Source: an uncultured Roseovarius sp.
GTDB taxonomy: Bacteria > Pseudomonadota > Alphaproteobacteria > Rhodobacterales > Rhodobacteraceae
Assembly (NCBI GenBank): GCA_934501475.1
Contig: CAKSUL010000025.1
Location: 1-27,288, forward strand
Length of the DNA: 27,288 nt
Reading direction: 5' to 3'
Shown here: piece by piece, positions 1-6,544 of the stretch
Numbering within the stretch: position 1 is the first letter of the stretch
Layout: each line of letters starts with the position of its first letter
Made by a program: the position numbers and the translations under genes
Notes under the pieces: generated by a model
Told to the model about the DNA's origin: nothing
Database searches by the model: none
What the model saw: only the letters and a program-made list of their open reading frames with translations

Positions 1-111
1 ATGCTGCCCAGTGCGCGGGTTGCGGCCAAGGGCGATGCCCCGATGGACGAGACCCTGCGTGAATTGGCGGCGGCCTTTGAGGGCGCGCGCCGGGAGTTGG
101 CGCGCATGTAG
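1..111 (+). CDS. 3' end of a GTA head gene, by position the prohead protease (partial)
   Basis: Frame 1 is open from the window edge to a TAG at 109-111 and encodes only the last 36 residues, rich in Ala, Glu and Arg and probably helical. In RcGTA-type clusters the gene directly upstream of the major capsid gene is g4, an HK97-type prohead protease that removes the capsid's N-terminal delta domain. The call rests on position: no catalytic residues lie in the visible part. The gene ends 35 nt before the capsid start codon, so the two are probably co-transcribed. The true start lies left of the window; the ATG at position 1 is an internal codon. Confidence 0.55.
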   Translation: MLPSARVAAKGDAPMDETLRELAAAFEGARRELARM

Positions 112-146
112 CGCCTGACACAACCTTAACCAAACAGGACCTGACG

Positions 147-1328
147 ATGAGCAAAACCGAGGGACTTTCTCGGACCGGGGAAGACGTGTCTCCGGCGGCC
201 GAGGTGAAAACCGCAATTGCGGGGTTCATGACCGACTTCAAGGGCTTTCAGTCCGACATCCAACACCGACTGCAACAACAGGAAGCGAAAATGACCATGT
301 TTGAACGCAAATCCTTTGCCCCTGCGCGCCCAGTGCTTTGTGCAGGCCATGACGGCCATGCGCCCCACCAGAAGGCGTTCAATGCCTATCTGCGCTCGGG
401 CGATGATGACGGGCTGCGCGGGCTGGAACTGGAAGGCAAGGCGCTGGGCACGTCGGTGGCGGGCGATGGCGGCTATCTGGTCGATCCGCAGACGGCTGCG
501 ACGATCAGGTCCAGCCTGTCCGCGACGGCCTCGATCCGCGCGATTGCCAATGTGGTGGGCGTCGAGGCGACCAGCTATGACGTGCTGATCGACCATACGG
601 ATGTCGGCCATGGCTGGGCCACCGAGTCCGCCTCGGTGACCGAGACCGGCACGCCGAGCATCGACCGCATCACCATCCCGCTGCATGAGCTGAGCGCGCT
701 GCCCAAGGCATCGCAGCGCCTGCTGGATGACTCGGCGTTTGACATCGAGGGCTGGCTGGCCGGGCGGATCGCCGACAAGTTTGCCCGCGCCGAGGCGGCG
801 GCGTTCATCAATGGCGACGGTGTGGACAAGCCGACCGGTTTCCTGACCAAGCCCAGCGTTGACAATGATGTCTGGAGCTGGGGCAATCTGGGCTATGTCC
901 CGACCGGCACCGGTGGCGGCTTTTCCGGCGCGGATGAGATCATCGACCTGGTCTATGCACTGGGCGCGCAATACCGCGCCAATGCGACCTTCGTCATGAA
1001 CTCGAAAACAGCGGGTGCGGTGCGCAAGATGAAGGATGGCGATGGCCGGTTCCTGTGGTCCGACGGCCTGGCCGCCGGTGAGCCTGCGCGGCTGATGGGA
1101 TACCGTGTCATGATCGCCGAGGACATGCCCGACATCGCCAGCGGCACGACCGCGATTGCCTTTGGTGATTTCACCGCCGGCTACACCGTCGCCGAGCGCC
1201 CCGATCTGCGGGTGTTGCGTGACCCGTTCAGCGCCAAGCCGCATGTGCTGTTTTATGCCACCAAGCGCGTGGGCGGCGATGTGAGCGATTACGCCGCGAT
1301 CAAGCTGCTGAAATTCGCCGTCTCGTAA
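147..1328 (+). CDS. g5: GTA major capsid protein, HK97 fold
   Basis: This 393-residue protein is the shell subunit of the GTA head and belongs to the HK97-type phage capsid family. Residues 1 to about 98 form a charged, helix-prone delta domain. The mature domain would begin near the GKALGTSVAGDGGYLVDP segment, where RcGTA capsid is known to be processed, presumably by the protease encoded just upstream. Further family features are the SASIRAIA-type segment, the WATE motif of the E-loop region and a C-terminal FYATKRVGG strand. The ATG at 147 has an AGGA ribosome site at 136-139. A GC-rich hairpin follows 18 nt after the stop codon, which may help this product be made in excess over the tail genes. 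Confidence 0.95.
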   Translation: MSKTEGLSRTGEDVSPAAEVKTAIAGFMTDFKGFQSDIQHRLQQQEAKMTMFERKSFAPARPVLCAGHDGHAPHQKAFNAYLRSGDDDGLRGLELEGKALGTSVAGDGGYLVDPQTAATIRSSLSATASIRAIANVVGVEATSYDVLIDHTDVGHGWATESASVTETGTPSIDRITIPLHELSALPKASQRLLDDSAFDIEGWLAGRIADKFARAEAAAFINGDGVDKPTGFLTKPSVDNDVWSWGNLGYVPTGTGGGFSGADEIIDLVYALGAQYRANATFVMNSKTAGAVRKMKDGDGRFLWSDGLAAGEPARLMGYRVMIAEDMPDIASGTTAIAFGDFTAGYTVAERPDLRVLRDPFSAKPHVLFYATKRVGGDVSDYAAIKLLKFAVS

Positions 1329-1345
1329 GAGGCCGGTGAAGGGGG

Positions 1346-1364
1346 CGGGGGCATGTCGCCCCCG
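1346..1364 (+). terminator. GC-rich hairpin after the capsid gene
   Basis: A perfect 7-bp stem (CGGGGGC at 1346-1352, GCCCCCG at 1358-1364) closes a 5-nt loop. No T-tract follows, so it is not a classic intrinsic terminator. It could protect the 3' end of capsid mRNA or attenuate transcription into g6. The function is inference. Confidence 0.4.
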
Positions 1365-1483
1365 TCCGGGGCGCGCGTCACCCGACGTTTCAAGCGTTGT
1401 CCAGCTGCTCCCCTCCGTCCGAGCAACGCGGGGTTGCGCGCGCCTTAACCACCGGAGGGGTCCGGTATTTTCGGAGAAATTCC

Positions 1484-2083
1484 ATGATGTTAATCGAAGA
1501 AACCGCCGTGCCGCCGGGCGCATTGCCATTGGCAGAATTCAAGGCGCATCTGCGTCTGGGGACCGGTTTCTCAGACGATGATGTGCAGGACCCGGTGCTG
1601 GAAAGCTTCCTGCGGGCGGCGGTTGCGGCCATCGAGGCGCGCACCGGGAAAACCCTGATCACGCGGGCGTTTTCGTGGGAGTTGACGGTCTGGCGCAATC
1701 CCTATGGACAGGCCCTGCCGGTGGCCCCGGTGTCCGAGATCCTGAGCGTGGTTCTGCGCGATGCGCTGAACGTGCAGGAAACGATTGATCCGGCCACCTA
1801 TCGCCTTGAGTCGGACACGCATCGCCCCAAGCTGCGCCCGGTTGGCCTGATCTTGCCGATGATCCCGACCGGGGGCGCTGTCGAGATGCGGTTCACGGCG
1901 GGGTTTGGCGCAACATGGGGCGATCTGCCTGCCGATCTGGCGCAGGCGGTTCTGATGCTGGCGGCGCATTACTATGAGCATCGCCAGGACACGTCCCTTG
2001 GCGGCGGCTGCACCCCGTTCGGTGTCACCAGCCTGATCGAGCGCTATCGCACGGTGCGTCTGCTGGGCGGAGGGCAGGGATGA
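1484..2083 (+). CDS. g6: GTA head-tail adaptor protein (g6, phage gp6/gp8-like connector)
   Basis: This 199-residue protein matches the family of head-tail connector proteins that sit under the portal ring. In RcGTA the product of this position is the adaptor. The sequence shows the typical helical pattern of these proteins: LAEFKAHLRL near the start, a helix ending IEARTGKTLITRAFSWEL, a strand-rich middle, and the C-terminal helix LAQAVLMLAAHYYEHRQD. The frame is open further upstream to 1397, but the ATG at 1484 (another follows at 1487) has a GGAG at 1473-1476 with good spacing, and the extra residues look like intergenic sequence. The gene overlaps the next start codon by 4 nt. Confidence 0.88.
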   Translation: MMLIEETAVPPGALPLAEFKAHLRLGTGFSDDDVQDPVLESFLRAAVAAIEARTGKTLITRAFSWELTVWRNPYGQALPVAPVSEILSVVLRDALNVQETIDPATYRLESDTHRPKLRPVGLILPMIPTGGAVEMRFTAGFGATWGDLPADLAQAVLMLAAHYYEHRQDTSLGGGCTPFGVTSLIERYRTVRLLGGGQG

Positions 2084-2421
2084 TGGCGGGTGTGACACTG
2101 AGCCGGAAACTGGTGCTGGAAACCCCCGAAAGGGTGGCGGACGGGGCCGGCGGCTATACCCGGACCTGGAGCGTGGTCGGCACGCTCTGGGCGGATGTGA
2201 GCGCGCGCAGCGGGCGCGAGGATGCACAGGGCACGGCCCTGATTTCCAGCACGGCGTTTCGCATCACCGTGCGCGCGGCCCCCTATGGGGCACCGTCCCG
2301 CCCCCGGCCCGAGCAGCGGTTTCGTGATGGCGCGCGCGTATTCGCCATCCTCGCCGTGGCCGAGCGTGATCCGGCAGGGCGCTACCTGACCTGCTATGCG
2401 CAAGAGGAGGTGGCGGTATGA
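2080..2421 (+). CDS. g7: GTA head closure / stopper protein (g7)
   Basis: This 113-residue protein lies where RcGTA encodes the stopper, which closes the head after packaging and joins it to the tail. It resembles the phage head-tail joining family: a strand-rich small protein with the pattern GGYTRTWSVVGTLWADVSARSGRE, then a variable loop and FRDGARVFAILAVAERDPAGRYLTCYAQEE at the C-terminus. The start ATG at 2080 overlaps the g6 stop; a second ATG follows at 2083. The stop overlaps the g8 start in an ATGA arrangement, so g6, g7 and g8 are probably translationally coupled. Confidence 0.85.
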   Translation: MMAGVTLSRKLVLETPERVADGAGGYTRTWSVVGTLWADVSARSGREDAQGTALISSTAFRITVRAAPYGAPSRPRPEQRFRDGARVFAILAVAERDPAGRYLTCYAQEEVAV

Positions 2422-2831
2422 GCTATGCAGCAGCAGCCGCGCTTCAAGCGGCGATATATCAGAGATTGGCCGCAGATCCGGCCCTTGCCGCACAGGTGGG
2501 CACGGCGATCTATGACGCCCTGCCGTCGGGCGCGCTGCCCTCGCTTTATGTGACGCTGGGGCCCGAGGATGTGCGGGATCGCTCGGACCGGACGGGGGCG
2601 GGGGCGTGGCACCGTTTCAGCGTGTCGGTCATCACCGAGAGTGCGGGATTCCAGGCAGCCAAGGACGTGGCGGCCAGTATCAACGACGCCCTCGTGGATG
2701 CGGACCTGACCCTGACGCGGGGCCGGCTGGCGGGGCTGCATTTCGAGCGGGCGCGCGCGCGCCGTGACGGCGGCGGGCAATTGCGGCGCATTGACATGAC
2801 GTTCCGTGCGCGCATCGACGACACGATCTGA
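2418..2831 (+). CDS. g8: GTA tail terminator protein, DUF3168 family (g8)
   Basis: This 137-residue protein fits the DUF3168 family, whose RcGTA member caps the upper end of the tail tube and joins it to the stopper. Diagnostic features are the N-terminal helix ALQAAIYQRLAADPALAAQVGTAIYDALP, the strand LPSLYVTLGPEDVRD, the HRFSVSVITESAGFQAAKDVAASINDAL segment and the C-terminal LRRIDMTFRARIDD strand. The start overlaps the g7 stop by 4 nt. The stop is 28 nt before the tail tube start, which has its own ribosome site. Confidence 0.88.
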   Translation: MSYAAAAALQAAIYQRLAADPALAAQVGTAIYDALPSGALPSLYVTLGPEDVRDRSDRTGAGAWHRFSVSVITESAGFQAAKDVAASINDALVDADLTLTRGRLAGLHFERARARRDGGGQLRRIDMTFRARIDDTI

Positions 2832-2859
2832 TCCTTTTTCAACCTTCGGAGACAAGACA

Positions 2860-3273
2860 ATGGCAGTTCAGAATGGCAAGGACCTTTTGGTCAAGATCGA
2901 CCTTACCGGCGACGGGAATTTTCAATCGGTGGCGGGATTGCGCGCCACGCGGGTCAGTTTCAACGCCGAAAGCGTGGATGTGACCAGCCTGGAAAGTGCG
3001 GGCGGATGGCGTGAATTGCTGTCCGGCGCAGGTGTCAAATCGGCGGCGATCAGCGGGTCCGGCATCTTTCGCGATGAGACCTCGGATGAGCGCACGCGCC
3101 AGATCTTCTTTGACGGGGAAACACCGAATTTTCAGGTGGTGATCCCGGATTTCGGCACCGTGCAGGGCCCGTTCCAGGTGACGGCGATCGAATATGCCGG
3201 CACCCATGACGGCGAGGCGACCTATGAGCTGTCGCTGGCGTCGGCGGGGCAGCTGGTTTTCACGGCGCTTTGA
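2860..3273 (+). CDS. g9: GTA major tail tube protein (g9)
   Basis: This 137-residue protein is the repeated subunit of the tail tube and matches the TP901-1-type phage major tail protein family. Visible features are the N-terminal NGKDLLVKIDLTGDGNF, the VTSLESAGGWRELLSGAGVKSA segment typical of tail tube proteins, and the C-terminal strand pair EATYELSLASAGQLVFTAL. The frame is open to 2806, inside g8, but the ATG at 2860 is preceded by GGAGA at 2848-2852 and starts at the conserved N-terminus. Having its own strong ribosome site fits a protein needed in many copies. Confidence 0.92.
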   Translation: MAVQNGKDLLVKIDLTGDGNFQSVAGLRATRVSFNAESVDVTSLESAGGWRELLSGAGVKSAAISGSGIFRDETSDERTRQIFFDGETPNFQVVIPDFGTVQGPFQVTAIEYAGTHDGEATYELSLASAGQLVFTAL

Positions 3274-3277
3274 TCTG

Positions 3278-3598
3278 ATGGCGAACCCATGGGCAGGCGA
3301 GGTGGCGTTGGTCATCGACGGCGAGCGGCGGGTTCTGAAGCTGACCCTCGGGGCGCTGGCAGAGCTGGAGGCGGGGCTGAAGGCGGGCTCGCTTGTCGAT
3401 CTGGTGGAGCGATTTGAGGGGGCGGCGTTCAGCACGCGCGACGTGCTGGCGCTGATCGTGGCGGGCCTGCGCGGCGGTGGCTGGCAGGGGCGCGCGGCGG
3501 ATCTGATCGCGGCCGAGATAGAAGGCGGGCCATTGGCCGGGGCGCGTGCGGCGGCCGAGTTGCTGGCACGCGCCTTCATGGAGCCGCAACAGCCATGA
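3278..3598 (+). CDS. g10: GTA g10 family tail protein
   Basis: This 106-residue protein belongs to the GTA gp10 family, found almost only in GTA-type clusters between the tail tube and tape measure genes. That position usually encodes tail assembly chaperones, so an assembly role rather than a structural one is likely. The N-terminus (GEVALVIDGERRVLKLTLGALAELEAGL) and the helix that includes DVLALIVAGLRGGG are characteristic. The ATG at 3278 is 4 nt after the g9 stop and lacks a clear ribosome site, which suggests coupling. The upstream extension to 3194 lies inside g9 and reads as a shadow. The stop overlaps g10.1 by 4 nt. Confidence 0.85.
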   Translation: MANPWAGEVALVIDGERRVLKLTLGALAELEAGLKAGSLVDLVERFEGAAFSTRDVLALIVAGLRGGGWQGRAADLIAAEIEGGPLAGARAAAELLARAFMEPQQP

Positions 3599-3798
3599 GC
3601 AAGTTCGATTGGCCCGCGCTGATGCGTGCCGGAATGCGCGGGCTGGGCCTGCGCCCCGCGGAATTCTGGGCGCTGACCCCGGCCGAGTTGCGGATGCTGC
3701 TGGGCGAGGCGGCGGGCACGCCGCCGCTGAAGCGGGGCCGGTTGGAGGATCTCTTGCGGGCCTATCCCGACAAGGATCAAGGCAAGAAGGATGACTGA
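3595..3798 (+). CDS. g10.1: Phage tail assembly chaperone-like protein (g10.1)
   Basis: This 67-residue protein matches the small tail assembly chaperone family found next to g10 in GTA clusters. The segment DWPALMRAGMRGLGLRPAEFWALTPAELRMLLGEA is the family core, followed by a basic and acidic tail. Its start overlaps the g10 stop (ATGA), and its end overlaps g11 by 8 nt. In tailed phages a pair of overlapping small genes before the tape measure often encodes the chaperone pair that keeps the tape measure soluble, sometimes through a frameshift. Here both are separate frames with their own starts. Confidence 0.85.
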   Translation: MSKFDWPALMRAGMRGLGLRPAEFWALTPAELRMLLGEAAGTPPLKRGRLEDLLRAYPDKDQGKKDD

Positions 3799-4450
3799 TT
3801 TGGAACGAATTGATGATCTGGACCAGCAGGTTGAGGCGCTGGATGACAGTTTGGGTGCGGCCACCGGCATGGCGGCGGCGTTCAACAGTGAACTGGACCG
3901 GGTGCGCGGCACATTCGCGCGCACCGGTCAGGATGTGGCGATGCTGGACCGGGGCATCAGCCGCGGCCTGAACCGCGCGATCCGCGGGGCGGTTGTGGAT
4001 GGTGACAGCCTGTCGGACTCTCTGCGCGGGCTGGCGAGTTCGATGGTGGATACCGCGTTCAATGCCGCCGTGCGCCCGGTGAGCGACCATTTCGGCGGCA
4101 TGCTGGCGCAGGGCGTGGGCAAGATCATGGGCGGGCTGTTGCCGTTCGAGAAGGGCGGCAGTTTCGCGCAGGGACGCGTGCAGCCCTTTGCCAATGGCGG
4201 AATTGTCAGCAGTCCCACCACCTTTCCGATGCGCGGCGGCACCGGATTGATGGGCGAGGCCGGCCCCGAGGCGATCATGCCGCTGGCGCGCGGTGCCGAT
4301 GGCAAGCTGGGCGTGCGGGGCGGGGGCGGTGGCAATGTGAGTGTCGTGATGAACATCACCACGCCCGACGCCGCCGGTTTCCAGCGCAGCCAGGGCCAGA
4401 TCGCTGCGCAACTGGGGCGTGCCATCGGGCGCGGCCAGCGCAACCGCTAG
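3791..4450 (+). CDS. g11: Phage tail tape measure protein (g11)
   Basis: This 219-residue protein is a very short tape measure, the ruler that sets tail length and occupies the tube lumen. Residues 1 to about 110 are predicted helical and include the aspartate-rich start LERIDDLDQQVEALDD. Residues about 120-190 contain the glycine-rich signature FANGGIVSSPTTFPMRGGTGLMGEAGPEAIMPL that recurs at the end of many tape measure proteins. The size agrees with the GTA family and implies a short tail. The gene starts inside g10.1, and an inverted-repeat hairpin follows directly after the stop. Confidence 0.92.
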   Translation: MTDLERIDDLDQQVEALDDSLGAATGMAAAFNSELDRVRGTFARTGQDVAMLDRGISRGLNRAIRGAVVDGDSLSDSLRGLASSMVDTAFNAAVRPVSDHFGGMLAQGVGKIMGGLLPFEKGGSFAQGRVQPFANGGIVSSPTTFPMRGGTGLMGEAGPEAIMPLARGADGKLGVRGGGGGNVSVVMNITTPDAAGFQRSQGQIAAQLGRAIGRGQRNR

Positions 4451-4451
4451 A

Positions 4452-4494
4452 GCGTTTCGCCTTGAACCTGAGACATTGGAGAAAGGCGAAACGC
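4452..4494 (+). repeat. Palindromic hairpin with GCGTTTCG arms, copy 1 (between g11 and g12)
   Basis: A perfect 12-bp inverted repeat, GCGTTTCGCCTT at 4452-4463 and AAGGCGAAACGC at 4483-4494, flanks a 19-nt loop. It begins 2 nt after the g11 stop codon. The outer arm GCGTTTCG recurs in two hairpins after livK, so it looks like a dispersed extragenic palindrome. No T-tract follows. Confidence 0.7.
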
Positions 4495-4581
4495 GCACAA
4501 CGTTCATATGTCGCGCGCGTTTGACGAAACCCTGTGAGCCAGGTTTTTCGCGATCCACTTTAACCAACCGGGAGAGATGAG

Positions 4582-5214
4582 ATGGGTTTTCACGAGATAC
4601 GGTTTCCTGCCAACCTGAGCTTCGGCTCGATCGGGGGGCCTGAACGGCACACCGATGTGGTCACGCTGGCCAACGGCTATGAAGAGCGCAACACCCCATG
4701 GGCCCATTCGCGCCGCCGCTATGACGCGGGGGTCGCGATGCGCGGGCTGGACGATATCGAGACTCTGATTGCCTTTTTTGAGGCGCGTCAGGGGCAGATC
4801 AACGGATTCCGCTGGAAGGACTGGTCCGACTACAAATCGGGGCGCGCGTCCAAGGAACCGCAATATGGCGATCAGGTGATCGCGCATGGCGATGACGTGA
4901 CCGGGGCGTATCAGCTGATCAAGACCTATCGCTCGGGGGCGCACAGCTATGCGCGCCCGATTACCAAGCCGGTGCTGGGCACGGTGCGCATCGGGCTGGG
5001 CGGGGACGAGCAGCAGGAGGGCATCCATTATGAGGTGGACACCACCACCGGGATGATCCGCTTTGCGCATCCGCCAAATGACGGCGTGGTGATCACGGCG
5101 GGGTATGAATTTGACGTGCCGGTGCGCTTTGACACGGACCGGATTCACACCAGCATGGCCAGCTTTCAGGCCGGGGATGCGCCCAATGTGCCAGTGGTGG
5201 AGATCCGGGTATGA
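4582..5214 (+). CDS. g12: GTA distal tail protein, DUF2460 / TIGR02217 family (g12)
   Basis: This 210-residue protein matches the DUF2460 family, whose RcGTA member forms the distal tail ring joining tube to baseplate. Typical features are the N-terminal FHEIRFPANLSFGSIGGP, the segment ERNTPWAHSRRRYDAG, the FFEARQGQINGFRWKDWSDY motif and a C-terminal GYEFDVPVRFDTDRI strand. It starts a second translational block after the 131-nt gap, with GGGAGAG at 4570-4576 before the ATG at 4582. The stop overlaps the g13 start by 4 nt. Confidence 0.93.
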   Translation: MGFHEIRFPANLSFGSIGGPERHTDVVTLANGYEERNTPWAHSRRRYDAGVAMRGLDDIETLIAFFEARQGQINGFRWKDWSDYKSGRASKEPQYGDQVIAHGDDVTGAYQLIKTYRSGAHSYARPITKPVLGTVRIGLGGDEQQEGIHYEVDTTTGMIRFAHPPNDGVVITAGYEFDVPVRFDTDRIHTSMASFQAGDAPNVPVVEIRV

Positions 5215-6098
5215 GCGGGCTGCATGAGGGGCTGAAGGCGCATCTGAAAACCGGGGTGACGACGACCTGCCGGTGCTGGGCGCTGACGCGGCGTGACGGT
5301 GTCGTGCTGGGGTTCACCGACCATGATTGCGCGCTGCGTTTTGACGGGATCACGTTCCGGGCCGATACCGGGCTGAGTGCGCTGGCCTTGCAGCAAAGCA
5401 CCGGCCTTTCGGTGGATAATACCGAGGCGCTGGGCGCGCTGTGCGATGCGGCGATCAACGAAGAGGATATCGAGGCGGGCCGCTATGACGGCGCCGAGGT
5501 GCTGGCCTGGCTGGTCAACTGGGCCGATGTCGGCCAGCGCCAGTTGCAGTTTCGCGGCACCATCGGAGAATTGCGCCGCAGCGGCGGGGCCTTTGAGGCC
5601 GAGTTGCGCGGCCTGACCGAGACGCTGAACCGTCCGCTGGGCCGGGTCTATCAAAAGCCATGCTCGGCGGTGTTGGGCGACGGGGCGTGTCGGGTCGATC
5701 TGGGCGCGCCGGGCTATGGCACGACACGCGCGGTCGAGAACGTCGCCGAGCGGCGGGTATTCCGCTTTGGCGCGCTTGAGGGGTTTGATGCCGGCTGGTT
5801 TCAGCACGGGCGCCTGACGATGACCAGCGACGCGGCCAGCGGCCTGAGCGGGCTGATCAAGCGCGACCGCGCGGATCGGGCAGGGCGCGCGATCGAGCTG
5901 TGGCACCCGCTGCGCGGCGATATTCAGCCGGGCGATATGCTGCGCATCGAGGCGGGCTGTGACAAGCGCGCCGCGACATGCCGCGTGAAATTCAACAACC
6001 TGGCGAATTTTCAGGGCTTTCCTGATATTCCGGGCGATGACTGGTCGATCTCGGACCCGTCAAAGGCGGGCAACCTCTCAGGGGGGAGCCGCCGGTGA
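5211..6098 (+). CDS. g13: GTA baseplate hub protein, DUF2163 family, likely Fe-S binding (g13)
   Basis: This 295-residue protein combines an N-terminal DUF2163 region (WALTRRDGVVLGFTDHD near residue 23) with a C-terminal phage BR0599-type region ending KFNNLANFQGFPDIPGDDW. It corresponds to the RcGTA hub at the tip of the tail tube. Four cysteines, C151, C160, C250 and C257, are placed as in GTA and lambda gpL-like hub proteins, where they hold an iron-sulfur cluster; binding here is inferred. The start overlaps g12 by 4 nt. The stop (6096-6098) shares a base with the ATG of g14. Confidence 0.92.
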   Translation: MSGLHEGLKAHLKTGVTTTCRCWALTRRDGVVLGFTDHDCALRFDGITFRADTGLSALALQQSTGLSVDNTEALGALCDAAINEEDIEAGRYDGAEVLAWLVNWADVGQRQLQFRGTIGELRRSGGAFEAELRGLTETLNRPLGRVYQKPCSAVLGDGACRVDLGAPGYGTTRAVENVAERRVFRFGALEGFDAGWFQHGRLTMTSDAASGLSGLIKRDRADRAGRAIELWHPLRGDIQPGDMLRIEAGCDKRAATCRVKFNNLANFQGFPDIPGDDWSISDPSKAGNLSGGSRR

Positions 6099-6544
6099 TG
6101 GATGCGCAGCAAGACAGGATCGTGGCGGCCGCGCGCGACTGGATCGGAACGCCCTATCGGCATCAGGCGGCGTGCAAGGGCGCGGGCACCGATTGTCTGG
6201 GCCTGCTGCGCGGGGTCTGGCGCACGGTGCTGGGGGCCGAGCCGGAAACACCGCCGCCCTATTCGCAGGACTGGTCGGAACCCGCCCGGATCGAGGCGCT
6301 GTGGCAGGCGGCCGAGCGGCATCTGCGGCCCAAGGGCCTGCGCGATGAGGCGGCGGGCGATGTTCTGTTGTTTCGGATGCGGGACGGCGCGGTGGCCAAG
6401 CATCTGGGCATTCAGGGCCGCATCGGCGCCGAGGCCAGCTTCATTCATGCCTATTCAGGTCATGCAGTGGTCGAAAGCCCGCTGAGCGCGCCCTGGCGGC
6501 GGCGCATCGTGGCCCGGTTCACATTTCCCGAGGAGGGCGCGTAA
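6098..6544 (+). CDS. g14: GTA tail peptidase, NlpC/P60 family (g14)
   Basis: This 148-residue cysteine peptidase would cut peptidoglycan so that GTA DNA can cross the recipient's cell wall. The family core is clear: DWIGTPYRHQAACKGAGTDCLGLLRGVWR holds the nucleophile C33, and AKHLGIQ (H102) is the expected catalytic histidine, with H117 a possible third residue. It has no signal peptide, as expected for a particle component. The ATG at 6098 was chosen: a GGGGGGAG tract ends at 6087, and the TGATG junction with g13 is typical of coupling. A GTG at 6095 would add one residue. The stop shares one base with the g15 start. Confidence 0.92.
   Translation: MDAQQDRIVAAARDWIGTPYRHQAACKGAGTDCLGLLRGVWRTVLGAEPETPPPYSQDWSEPARIEALWQAAERHLRPKGLRDEAAGDVLLFRMRDGAVAKHLGIQGRIGAEASFIHAYSGHAVVESPLSAPWRRRIVARFTFPEEGA

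Noticed and set aside
126..1529. Minus-strand open frame of 467 codons over the capsid gene
   Set aside because: Shadow frame caused by GC content; the plus-strand capsid is unambiguous.
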